Shown here: piece after piece, positions 8,615 through 22,228 of the stretch | How positions within the stretch are numbered: the stretch's first letter is position 1 | How the letters are laid out: the number at the start of each line of letters is the position of its first letter | Assembly (NCBI GenBank): GCA_035295845.1 | Contig: DATGIF010000015.1 | Coordinates: forward strand, 1-64,000 | Reading direction: 5' to 3' | DNA length: 64,000 nt | Origin: Palsa-892 sp035295845 | Lineage (GTDB): Bacteria; Pseudomonadota; Alphaproteobacteria; Rhizobiales; Xanthobacteraceae | Notes under the pieces: generated by a model | What the model saw: only the letters and a program-made list of their open reading frames with translations | The model's database searches: none | Told to the model about the DNA's origin: nothing | Made by a program: the position numbers and the translations under genes

Positions 8615-9541
8615 CTAAGCGGGCTTGGCCGCAGCGGTGCTGGTGGTCGCGACCGCCACGCCCGTGAACACGAGCGCGTAGCCGATCGCGTGATAGAATT
8701 CCGGCCGCTCGCCGAGAAAAAGGATCGCGAGCACCGAGCCGAAAATCGGAATGAGATGGTAGAAGGGCGCCGCGCGATTGGGCCCGATCAGCTCGACGCC
8801 GCGATTGTAGAAAAGATAGGCGACGAGCGAGGGCAGCGTCGCCATATAGACGAGCGTCAACACCGCGGCGAGGCCAAAGCTCGGCGTGCGGCCGGAAGCC
8901 GCCTCCAGCGCGTAGGCGGGCGTGAGCAACAACGCCCCCCATCCCATGATCGCCGCCAGAAACGAAAACGGATGCAGCGCGGGCTTTTGCTTCAGGAGCG
9001 CGGTGTAGAAAGCATAGATGATCTGCGCGAAAAAGAAGCCGAGATCGCCGGCGTTGAACTGAAGCTTGCGGAGAATTTCAAGATCGCCACGGCAGATCAC
9101 GACGAGGACGCCGCAAAGCGAAATCAGGACGCCGAACATTTGCCGCGCCGTCGGCGGTTCGCGGTAAAGCACGAAGGTCGCGAGCGCAACCAGAAGCGGT
9201 CCGGTGGAAGCGATCAGGAGGGCGTTGATCGCCTGCGTGTATTGCTGGCTGGAATATGAGACGGCGCTATAGGCGCTGATGCCGACGAGCGCGATCAGCA
9301 GGAGAATTCCGGTGTTGGCGCGGATCGCCTGCCAGTCGCGCCGCACATAAGGCCAGGCGAAGCCGATGAAGATCAAAAATGCTCCCGTCCAGCGAAACCA
9401 GGAGAGCGCGAGCGGCGGGATGCGGCCGGCGATGAAGCGGCCAAGCACGATGTTGCCCGCCCAGAACAGCGAGGAGAGCGACAGCAAGAGATAAGGGCTG
9501 TCGAATAAAAAACCGCCGAAGCGGCGGAGGGCAGATTGCAT
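8615..9541 (-). CDS. DMT-superfamily transporter with two EamA domains
   Basis: A 308-residue inner-membrane protein with about ten hydrophobic segments arranged as two EamA halves (first half from LLLSLSSLFWAGNIVLGRFI, second from GDLGFFFAQIIYAFYTALL). The family exports amino acids, metabolites or drugs by proton exchange; the substrate cannot be told from sequence. The motif LGERPEFYHAIGYALVFTGVA in the last two segments is typical. It is convergent with serA and transcribed away from purA; the next minus-strand gene starts upstream with a 57-base gap. Confidence 0.9.
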   Translation of the reverse strand: MQSALRRFGGFLFDSPYLLLSLSSLFWAGNIVLGRFIAGRIPPLALSWFRWTGAFLIFIGFAWPYVRRDWQAIRANTGILLLIALVGISAYSAVSYSSQQYTQAINALLIASTGPLLVALATFVLYREPPTARQMFGVLISLCGVLVVICRGDLEILRKLQFNAGDLGFFFAQIIYAFYTALLKQKPALHPFSFLAAIMGWGALLLTPAYALEAASGRTPSFGLAAVLTLVYMATLPSLVAYLFYNRGVELIGPNRAAPFYHLIPIFGSVLAILFLGERPEFYHAIGYALVFTGVAVATTSTAAAKPA

Positions 9542-9598
9542 TGCTGGTTTCGCGCGGGGGTTAATCCCATGCGGTTCTAAGCATTGCGGCGCGGCCGA

Positions 9599-10456
9599 TC
9601 AATCGCCCGCGTGCATGGGTGATATGCGGATCGCTGTCTGCCAGGGATCGCGGACAATGAAACCGTGATCGGTGTTCTCGACCGGCAAGCCGGCGGCCTC
9701 GATGCGTGCGCGCATGGCTGCGATGTCCTTTTCGTCCGGCAGGCGGATCACGAATTGTTCGAGACCGGCCGCGTCCTTCGGCGGCAGCGGGCCGTTCTTG
9801 CTGTCCCAGACGTTCAATCCGAGATGATGATGATAGCCGCCGGCGGAGACGAACAATGCGCCGGGCCTTTCCGCCGTTCGTTCGAAGCCGATCACATCGC
9901 AATAGAATCGGCCGGCGGCTTCGATGTCGCCGACTTGCAAGTGAACATGGCCGACGCGGGTGCCGGCGGGGACCTCTGCCGCCGCGGGCTTTCGATTTCC
10001 ATCGGCGATAATTCCTTCGAAATCCAGCGGCAAGTTCCCCATGGTGACGCGGCCGTCCTTCCACTGCCATTCGGCGCGGGGCCGGTCGCGGTAGATTTCG
10101 AGACCGTTATTGTCGGCGTCCCACAGATAGATCGCTTCGCTCACATTGTGATCGGCGGCGCCAAGCTTGACGTTCGCCCGAGCGAGGCGGGTGATCGCCT
10201 GTCCGAGGGCGGCGCGGTCAGGAAGCAGGATCGCCACATGGTAAAGGCCGGTTGCATGACGCGGCCGCGGCGTAGTGCCGGGCACCACGTCGAGAAACAG
10301 GAAGGATTTGCCCGCGGCGCCGAGAGCAATCCTGCCGTTCTCGCGGCCGGTGACTTCAAGCCCGATCAGGTCGCGATAAACGGCGAACGCGCGGCCCTCG
10401 TCCGCCACCCGAAGGGTGGCGGGCCCCAATGTAGTTGCCGCCGGTAATACCGTCAT
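9599..10456 (-). CDS. Two-domain VOC protein, catechol-2,3-dioxygenase-like
   Basis: A 285-residue protein made of two vicinal-oxygen-chelate repeats. The first has GLYHVAILLPDRAALG (metal-ligand histidine) near residue 70. The second has VGHVHLQVGDIEAAGRFY and SAGGYHHHLGLNVW. The arrangement resembles CatE/YfiE-type proteins, which are annotated as ring-cleaving dioxygenases but mostly uncharacterised. ATG at 10456 is preferred; a TTG at 10510 would add 18 weakly convincing residues. It is divergent from purA. Confidence 0.75.
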   Translation of the reverse strand: MTVLPAATTLGPATLRVADEGRAFAVYRDLIGLEVTGRENGRIALGAAGKSFLFLDVVPGTTPRPRHATGLYHVAILLPDRAALGQAITRLARANVKLGAADHNVSEAIYLWDADNNGLEIYRDRPRAEWQWKDGRVTMGNLPLDFEGIIADGNRKPAAAEVPAGTRVGHVHLQVGDIEAAGRFYCDVIGFERTAERPGALFVSAGGYHHHLGLNVWDSKNGPLPPKDAAGLEQFVIRLPDEKDIAAMRARIEAAGLPVENTDHGFIVRDPWQTAIRISPMHAGD

Positions 10457-10551
10457 CGCCGCAACATCGGCACGAAGTGCCGGAAACGCAAGAGGCGGTT
10501 GCGGCGGCAACGCTTCTTGTCACTCGCCGCGGTATCCGGTACGAGAGGAAA

Positions 10552-10580
10552 CCCTGGCCCTTCATGCCGGGGCTTTTTTT
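10552..10580 (+). terminator. Terminator-like hairpin in the purA leader
   Basis: CCCTGGC pairs with GCCGGGG (one G-T pair) across CCTTCAT, followed by CTTTTTTT. It reads on the plus strand, yet no plus-strand gene ends upstream, because the neighbouring VOC gene is transcribed the other way. It therefore sits in the purA 5' leader, 28 bases before the likely start, and could act as an attenuator. That role is inferred. Confidence 0.55.
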
Positions 10581-10607
10581 CGTCGGCATCCATGAAGGAG
10601 AGAGGCG

Positions 10608-11897
10608 ATACCGAACGTCGTGGTGGTCGGCGCCCAGTGGGGTGACGAAGGCAAAGGCAAGATCGTCGATTGGCTGAGCGAGCAGGCGGACGTGGTGGTC
10701 CGCTTTCAAGGCGGCCACAATGCCGGTCATACCCTCGTGATCGACGGCGTCACCTACAAGCTCTCATTGCTTCCTTCGGGCATCGTGCGCTCCGGCAAGC
10801 TTTCGGTGATCGGCAACGGCGTCGTGCTCGACCCGCATGCCTTTGTCGCCGAGGTCGAGAAGCTCAAGGCCCAAGGCATTACGATTACGCCCGACAATTT
10901 GCGCATCGCCGATAATTGCGCCCTGATCCTTTCATTGCATCGCGAGCTCGATGTCGCGCGCGAAAGCGCCGTGGCACTCCGCATCGGCACCACCGGCCGC
11001 GGCATCGGGCCCGCCTACGAAGACAGGGTCGGCCGCCGCGCCATCCGGCTCACGGATCTTTCCGAGCCCGCCGCGCTCGACAACAAGATCGAACGTCTTC
11101 TCGCGCATCACAACGCGCTGCGGCGCGGGCTTGGGCTTACGGAACTCGCGCCCGCGGCAGTGCGAGAGGAACTTGCCTCGGTCGCCCCGAAAGTTCTGCC
11201 GTTCATGGACCGGGTAGGGGCGCTCCTCGACGAGCGGCGCCGCGAGAACAGCCGCATTCTGTTCGAAGGCGCGCAGGGAATCATGCTCGATGTCGATCAC
11301 GGCACCTACCCTTATGTGACCTCCTCCAACACGGTGGCGGCGCAGGCGGCGACGGGATCGGGACTCGGCCCGCGCGCCATTCATTACGTGCTCGGCATCG
11401 CCAAGGCCTACACAACCCGCGTCGGCGAGGGGCCGTTTCCGACCGAATTGAAAGACCAGACGGGCAAGCTCCTGGGCGAGCGCGGTAAGGAATTCGGGGT
11501 CGTCACCGGCCGCCCGCGCCGCTGCGGCTGGTTCGACGCCGCCCTTGTCCGTCAGACGGTCATGGTGGCGGGCATTGACGGCATTGCCTTCACCAAGCTC
11601 GACGTCTTGGACGGGCTTGATCCGATCCGGATTTGCACCGGTTACCGGCTCGACGGGCGCCAAATCGGGCATTTTCCGGCAGGCCAGGCGGCGCAGGCGC
11701 GGCTTGAGCCGGTTTATGAAGAGATCGAAGGGTGGAAAACCTCCACCCAGGGGGCGAGAACATGGGCGGAATTGCCGGCGCAGGCGGTAAAATACGTGCG
11801 CAGGGTCGAAGAGCTCATCAACTGCCCGGTCGCATTACTATCGACGAGTCCCGAGCGCGACGATACGATTCTGGTCCAAAATCCGTTCCAATCCTAA
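10608..11897 (+). CDS. purA: Adenylosuccinate synthetase PurA (apparent ATA start)
   Basis: Joins IMP and aspartate with GTP to form adenylosuccinate, the first step from IMP to AMP. The N-terminal phosphate loop VVVVGAQWGDEGKGK is complete, with the catalytic Asp in GDEGKGK, the catalytic His in GGHNAGHT, and GRPRRCGWFDA near the C-terminal third. Length from codon 10608 is 429, the family norm. The frame is closed by TGA at 10593, and the only candidate initiators are ATA at 10608 or GTG at 10620. AAGGAG (10595-10600) is ideally placed for 10608, while GTG 10620 would delete four conserved residues and sit 19 bases from the site. Either a rare ATA start or a base error is implied. Confidence 0.92.
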   Translation: MPNVVVVGAQWGDEGKGKIVDWLSEQADVVVRFQGGHNAGHTLVIDGVTYKLSLLPSGIVRSGKLSVIGNGVVLDPHAFVAEVEKLKAQGITITPDNLRIADNCALILSLHRELDVARESAVALRIGTTGRGIGPAYEDRVGRRAIRLTDLSEPAALDNKIERLLAHHNALRRGLGLTELAPAAVREELASVAPKVLPFMDRVGALLDERRRENSRILFEGAQGIMLDVDHGTYPYVTSSNTVAAQAATGSGLGPRAIHYVLGIAKAYTTRVGEGPFPTELKDQTGKLLGERGKEFGVVTGRPRRCGWFDAALVRQTVMVAGIDGIAFTKLDVLDGLDPIRICTGYRLDGRQIGHFPAGQAAQARLEPVYEEIEGWKTSTQGARTWAELPAQAVKYVRRVEELINCPVALLSTSPERDDTILVQNPFQS

Positions 11898-11928
11898 GCG
11901 AGGATGCGTACCGAGTGAGGCCTTCGGA

Positions 11929-13440
11929 ATGACGGATTACCAGCCGCTCCTGGCCCGGGCGATCGACGGCCTGGAGCGCAATACGGGCGAAGCGCGCCGC
12001 GCGATCTATGATCGCGCGCGCCAGGCGCTGCTTAATCAGTTGCGCGCGGTCAATCCGCCGCTCGCCGATCCCGACATCACGCGCGAACGGCTCGCGCTCG
12101 AGGATGCAATCCGCAAGGTCGAGACGCAGGCGACGCAAGCCAATCCTGAGACGATCCGCGCGCCGCGTCCGCCTTCCGCCGCGCCGCGCCCTCCTTCCGT
12201 TTCTCCGCGTTCGCCCGCCGCTCCTGCGGTGTCGCGGGAGCCCGCGCCCGCCATCGCGCAACCGCGGCCGCCCGAGACGCGCGCGCCGATGTCCGCGACC
12301 CCTCGCGTCGCGGTCTCTCCCGCCGCGCGCGGTCCGGTGCCGCCAGGTCCTTCGCGTAATTTCGAGCGGCCGATTCCACAGGCTCCCGAGGTTCCTCCGG
12401 CGCCTCCACGCGACAGGGAAAACGGGGACGGCCGGCGCGTGCAGCGCGAGCCTTATCGTCCGATCCCTCCCGCTCACGCGGGGACGCGGCTCGACGATGA
12501 TCTCGATTATCCGTTGGAGGATGAATCCGAAGATCGTCTGAATGCGCCGCGCATCGCGCCGGGCCGCGTCGATCGTCCTGAGCTTCCCGATGAATTTGAC
12601 GTGAGCCCGCGCGCGCGCCGCCTGCAGCCTCCGCCCGGCGTTCGCCCGCGCGCCGAGGGAGGGGGCCTGCGCACGAAGCTTCTCGCCGCGGGGGTCGTGG
12701 TTCTCCTGTTCGCGGCCGTGGCACTCTTCGCTTACGTGCAGCGGGACCGGATTCTGGCCTTGCTCGGCGTCGGCCCGGGATCGGGCGCCGTCGCCGTGGA
12801 CCCCGACCGGCCCAAGACCGACGATCGGGTTTCACCGCAGGTGAATGCGCCCACGACGAGCGGCCCTACGGCTCCGTCCGCCAATACGCCGCCGGCCGTG
12901 GGTCAGGCCGCCACGCTCTATGAAGAAAATCCCGGCGGCGCGCAGCAATTCCAGAATTTCCCCGGCACGGTCGTGTGGCGGACCGAAACGGTGAGCGTTG
13001 GCCCCGGGCGGGCGCCGGATCTCGCCCTTCGTGTCGACATCGATATTCCGGACCGCAAGATGAATGTGAGCCTGCTTCTCCGCCGCAACATGGACGCGTC
13101 GTTCCCGGCAAGCCACACGCTCGAAATTCAGTTCAACACCCCGGGCGACCCGTTCGGCGGGATTTCCACCGTACGCGGCATGCGCGCCAAGAATGCGGAG
13201 GCGGCGAACGGCTCGGTGCTGATCATGAGCGAGCCGGAAAAAATCAAGGATGGCGACATTCTCTTCGCGCTTCCCGACACCCAGCTCGAACAGAACGTTC
13301 AGCTATTGCGCGAGCGGCCGTGGTTCGACATCGCGTTTTTCTACAATAATGGCCGCCGCGCCGTGCTCGCCTTCGAAAAGGGCACGCCCGGGGAGCAGGC
13401 GATCAGCAATGCATTGGCGGCGTGGGGGCAGGGCGGCTGA
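11929..13440 (+). CDS. Proline-rich single-pass membrane protein of unknown function
   Basis: A 503-residue protein in three parts. An N-terminal segment of about 65 residues is helical (YQPLLARAIDGLERNTGEARRAIYDRARQALL). A long disordered stretch rich in Pro, Arg and Ala follows (residues 75-240). One transmembrane helix (TKLLAAGVVVLLFAAVALFAYV, about residues 243-265) leads to a C-terminal soluble domain of about 170 residues containing FPGTVVWRTETVSVG and VRGMRAKNAEAANGSVLIM. With the N-terminus inside, the last domain would be periplasmic. I do not recognise a characterised family. It starts 31 bases after purA, probably in the same transcript, and converges on rpoH. Confidence 0.8.
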   Translation: MTDYQPLLARAIDGLERNTGEARRAIYDRARQALLNQLRAVNPPLADPDITRERLALEDAIRKVETQATQANPETIRAPRPPSAAPRPPSVSPRSPAAPAVSREPAPAIAQPRPPETRAPMSATPRVAVSPAARGPVPPGPSRNFERPIPQAPEVPPAPPRDRENGDGRRVQREPYRPIPPAHAGTRLDDDLDYPLEDESEDRLNAPRIAPGRVDRPELPDEFDVSPRARRLQPPPGVRPRAEGGGLRTKLLAAGVVVLLFAAVALFAYVQRDRILALLGVGPGSGAVAVDPDRPKTDDRVSPQVNAPTTSGPTAPSANTPPAVGQAATLYEENPGGAQQFQNFPGTVVWRTETVSVGPGRAPDLALRVDIDIPDRKMNVSLLLRRNMDASFPASHTLEIQFNTPGDPFGGISTVRGMRAKNAEAANGSVLIMSEPEKIKDGDILFALPDTQLEQNVQLLRERPWFDIAFFYNNGRRAVLAFEKGTPGEQAISNALAAWGQGG

Positions 13441-13462
13441 CGGCTGCCACCCATTCTCAAGC

Positions 13463-13512
13463 GAGCATCATGTTGCCCGAAAACCGGTCCCCACTTTTCG
13501 GGACCATGCTTT
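13463..13512. repeat. Palindromic intergenic repeat, copy 2
   Basis: GAGCATCATG...CCCGAAAA and TTTTCGGG...CCATGCTT form an imperfect inverted repeat of the same family as the copies at 8543 and 34839. It lies between convergent genes: the proline-rich protein gene and rpoH, whose stop it touches. Confidence 0.75.
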
Positions 13513-14416
13513 AGTGCGCGGGAAGAGTTGCCCGCGGCGCCTCGATCTGGTGCATGCGGTTCACCACCGCCTGCTGCACCTTCTCGAACGCGCGCACTTC
13601 GATCTGGCGCACGCGCTCGCGTGAAACGCCGAATTCGGCGGCGAGTTCTTCGAGCGTGATCGGATTTTCCGACAGGCGCCGCGCCTCGAAGATGCGGCGC
13701 TCGCGCTCGCTCAACACGTCAAGCGCCTGGCCAAGCGCCTTGCGGCGGTTTTCCAATTCCTCGCTCTCGGCGAGCGTCGCTTCCTGATTGTCATGCTCGT
13801 CCACGAGCCAATCCTGCCATTCGCCGGAATCGGCGTCGGCGCGGATCGGCGCGTTGAGGGATGTGTCTCCCCCCAGACGGCGGTTCATGTCGATCACGTC
13901 TTTTTCGGTAACGCCGAGGCGGGTGGCGATCGACCTCACCTGGTCGGGCTTGAGATCGCCTTCGTCGAGCGCGGAGATGCGGCTCTTCGCCTTCCGCAGG
14001 TTGAAGAACAGGCGTTTTTGCGCGGCGGTGGTGCCCATTTTCACCAGCGACCACGAGCGCAGGATGTATTCTTGGATCGAGGCCTTGATCCACCACATGG
14101 CATAGGTCGCAAGCCGAAAGCCCTTGTCAGGCTCGAAGCGCTTGACCGCCTGCATCAAGCCGACATTGCCTTCGGAAATGACCTCGCCGATCGGCAGGCC
14201 GTAGCCGCGATAACCCATTGCAATCTTGGCAACGAGCCTTAGATGCGAGGTGACGAGCTTGTGCGCGGCGTCGCGATCGCCGTGCTCGCGCCAGCGTTTG
14301 GCGAGCATGAATTCTTCCTGCGGCTCCAGCATCGGGAACCGGCGGATTTCCTCGAGGTAGCGGGATAGCCCGCCTTCCGAGGTGAAGGCGGGAAGAGAAG
14401 AAGTAGAGCGGGCCAA
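13511..14416 (-). CDS. rpoH: RNA polymerase heat-shock sigma factor RpoH (sigma-32)
   Basis: Directs RNA polymerase to heat-shock promoters. The 301-residue protein has region 2 (SHLRLVAKIAMGYRGYGLPIGE, then FRLATYAMWWIKASIQEYIL), the RpoH-specific box around QKRLFFNLRKAKS, and region 4 with the helix-turn-helix RERVRQIEVRAFEKVQQA. The start is set by a strong AAAAGGAGG site placed five bases before TTG at 14416; a longer frame begins at 14458 but would put that site inside the gene. The open interval back to the pseudouridine synthase gene is 112 bases and should hold the promoter. Confidence 0.95.
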   Translation of the reverse strand: MARSTSSLPAFTSEGGLSRYLEEIRRFPMLEPQEEFMLAKRWREHGDRDAAHKLVTSHLRLVAKIAMGYRGYGLPIGEVISEGNVGLMQAVKRFEPDKGFRLATYAMWWIKASIQEYILRSWSLVKMGTTAAQKRLFFNLRKAKSRISALDEGDLKPDQVRSIATRLGVTEKDVIDMNRRLGGDTSLNAPIRADADSGEWQDWLVDEHDNQEATLAESEELENRRKALGQALDVLSERERRIFEARRLSENPITLEELAAEFGVSRERVRQIEVRAFEKVQQAVVNRMHQIEAPRATLPAH

Positions 14417-14528
14417 GATGGCCTCCTTTTCCGGACCCCCGACATAGGCGGGCCCCAACGGCTGCTCATTGAGCCAACCGTAACCCGGATATATAGGTTC
14501 CGCGTGCGGCGCCGCAAAGGCGGAAAAA

Positions 14529-15533
14529 TCACTTGGACGTGAAAGTGCTTAGCAGAAAGGCGAAGCCGGGCGGAGGGTTTTGCTCGAATTTGACCGGTTT
14601 GCCGCTCGCCGGATGAGCGAAGCCTAGCAGGTATGCGTGAAGCGCTTGCCGGTTGAATTCGATCAAAGCACGTCTTGTCTTTGTGGATAGCTTCGCCGCG
14701 CGCGAACGAAAGCCGGCGCCGTAGGTATCATCGCCCAAGAGCGGATGGCCGATCTTCGCGAGATGCACGCGGATCTGATGCGTGCGGCCGGTCTCCAGCC
14801 GGCATTCGACAAGGCTCGCGAGCGGCCTCTTCTTCGCGTCGTAAAAAATTCTCCGCACTTTGTAATGCGTGACCGCGCGGCGGCCGCCGGCGCGCACGGC
14901 CATCTTCACGCGCGCGCGCGGATCGCGGCCGATGGGCTGATCGATCGTGCCTTCGCGCGGCTCGGGCACGCCCCAGACGAGGGCGAGGTAGCCGCGTTGC
15001 AACGGACCGCTTTTGCCATGATCGGCGAATTGCGCCGCGAGCCCGCGATGGGCGCGGTCGGTCTTGGCGACGACCAGAAGCCCGCTCGTGTCCTTGTCGA
15101 GGCGATGCACGATGCCGGGGCGCTTCTCGCCGCCAATGCCGGAGAGGCTCTCGCCGCAATGGGCGATCAGGGCATTGACGAGGGTACCGGTGCGGTTGCC
15201 GGCGGCGGGATGCACCACAAGGCCGGCGGGCTTGTCGATCACGATAAGGTCTCTGTCCTCAAAGACGATCTCGAGCGGAATTTTTTCGGCGCCGGGTTTC
15301 GCCGGCTCCGGCGGCGGCACGGACAGTTCGATTCGCTCGGCCGGTTTGACCCGGTATCCGGGGTCACCTATCGTCCGGCCGCCGATGCGCACCTTGCCGT
15401 CGAGGATCAGCCGCTTCAGCCGCGTCCGGCTCAACTCGGAAAACTTCGATGCGAGAAAACGATCGAGCCTTTCGCCCGCGTCGCCAGCGCGAACGGTCGT
15501 CTCGGCTTTCGCTTCGCCCGGCGGTTTGTTCAT
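14529..15533 (-). CDS. rluD: Large-subunit rRNA pseudouridine synthase, RluD type
   Basis: A 334-residue RluA/RluD-family enzyme that isomerises uridines in 23S rRNA. An N-terminal S4-like RNA-binding domain (ERLDRFLASKFSELSRTRLKRLI) precedes the catalytic core. The catalytic aspartate is D146 in the motif HRLDKDTSG. The later motif LETGRTHQIRVHLAKIGHPLLGDDTYG is also complete. The RluD subgroup is assigned from the S4 domain and overall length; RluC is less likely. It is divergent from the DUF6476 gene with only 13 bases between starts. Confidence 0.9.
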   Translation of the reverse strand: MNKPPGEAKAETTVRAGDAGERLDRFLASKFSELSRTRLKRLILDGKVRIGGRTIGDPGYRVKPAERIELSVPPPEPAKPGAEKIPLEIVFEDRDLIVIDKPAGLVVHPAAGNRTGTLVNALIAHCGESLSGIGGEKRPGIVHRLDKDTSGLLVVAKTDRAHRGLAAQFADHGKSGPLQRGYLALVWGVPEPREGTIDQPIGRDPRARVKMAVRAGGRRAVTHYKVRRIFYDAKKRPLASLVECRLETGRTHQIRVHLAKIGHPLLGDDTYGAGFRSRAAKLSTKTRRALIEFNRQALHAYLLGFAHPASGKPVKFEQNPPPGFAFLLSTFTSK

Positions 15534-15546
15534 CTGAAGCTACCCG

Positions 15547-15876
15547 ATGAGTTCAAGCGACGATCTCAGCCCCGAGCAAACGCGCGTGGTGGCGCGCGTG
15601 CGGCGGCTGATGTTCGGCTCGCTCCTGATCATGGCGGCGGGTTTTCTCGCGGTGTTCGGCGTGATCGCCTACCGCCTTTACGCCGGTGCGGAAAGGGCCC
15701 GGCCGCCGATCGAGGAAACGCTCAATCTCGCCCGCGGCGCGCGGGTGATCTCGACGGCGGCGACCGGCGACCGGCTCGTGGTCACGGTGGAAAACGCCGG
15801 CCTCGTCGAGGTCCTGATCTACGACCTCGAAACCTTGCAGCCCAAGGGCCGCTTCACCATCAAGCCGACGCCGTGA
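15547..15876 (+). CDS. DUF6476 family small membrane protein
   Basis: A 109-residue protein with a short charged N-terminus, one transmembrane helix (LMFGSLLIMAAGFLAVFGVIAY, residues 21-42) and a C-terminal domain of about 65 residues ending GRFTIKPTP. This matches the small Rhizobiales DUF6476 proteins in length and layout; no function is known. It is divergent from the pseudouridine synthase gene and lies 55 bases before tRNA-Glu. Confidence 0.75.
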   Translation: MSSSDDLSPEQTRVVARVRRLMFGSLLIMAAGFLAVFGVIAYRLYAGAERARPPIEETLNLARGARVISTAATGDRLVVTVENAGLVEVLIYDLETLQPKGRFTIKPTP

Positions 15877-15931
15877 CGCGGCTTGATTGCGAAGCGGGTT
15901 CAGGGCTAAGGCTTTTTGTGCGCTGAGCCAC

Positions 15932-16007
15932 GCTCCCTTCGTCTAGCGGCCCAGGACGTCGCCCTCTCACGGCGAAAACACGGGTTCGAGTCCCGTAGGG
16001 AGCGCCA
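15932..16007 (+). tRNA. tRNA-Glu (anticodon CTC)
   Basis: The 76-base gene folds as a complete cloverleaf. The acceptor GCTCCCT pairs with AGGGAGC, the anticodon stem TCGCC pairs with GGCGA around the loop CTCTCAC (anticodon CTC), and the T arm CGGGTTCGAGTCCCG is present. CCA is encoded. A degenerate copy of its 3' half lies at 24219-24261, which marks this tRNA as the likely integration site of the intervening islet. Confidence 0.95.
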
Positions 16008-16454
16008 GCGGGATCAAGGGCTTGCGGCACGACCGTGGGCGGGCGGGTGACCCGCGCTTACCTTGCCAGCGATCCTTGCCAGCGATGCGGTTTGACGGCC
16101 TGGCTCGGGCCATGGCCGACGATATTTAGCCTTCATTCTACATCAAAAATATTTCGCCGGCGGAGGGGAACCGAACGGCGGCATTCGAGTTACTCGTCCG
16201 TTTTACGGTAGTCCCCCATACGGGGAGGCGGGCGAGAATTCGGACTTCCGAACGGCCCGTTGGGAGGGGTCCTATGATGCGCCGGCGGAGTCTTTTTGTG
16301 CGCGAGTGCAGACCGGCAGCATCGTTCATCGGCCAACCGTCCACTGATCGAAGCGGCGATGCCCTGATAGGCCAGCCAGGGGCTCAATCGGGCCCAAAAT
16401 CATCCTATTTGCCGGCTATCCAGCGGGGAAATTCCGTCATCCAGCGGGGAAATT
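16008..16454. other. Gene-free leader of the islet with two tandem repeats
   Basis: These 447 bases follow tRNA-Glu and show no convincing gene on either strand. They contain a perfect tandem repeat CCTTGCCAGCGAT x2 (16061-16086) and a 16-base direct repeat ATCCAGCGGGGAAATT at 16418-16433 and 16439-16454, period 21. The second copy abuts the kinase start codon, so it also carries the likely ribosome-binding site. The first may be part of an operator or a slipped duplication. Confidence 0.6.
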
Positions 16455-22214
<5,760 letters not shown>

Positions 22215-22228
22215 CCTTGGAGGGCGCC

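Noticed and set aside
10435..10677. An 80-codon plus-strand frame before purA
   Set aside because: It crosses the terminator hairpin and the purA start in another frame, and has no domain or ribosome-binding site.
16138..16344. A 68-codon minus-strand frame in the islet leader, considered as an integrase fragment
   Set aside because: It contains no tyrosine- or serine-recombinase motif, and codon use looks random.
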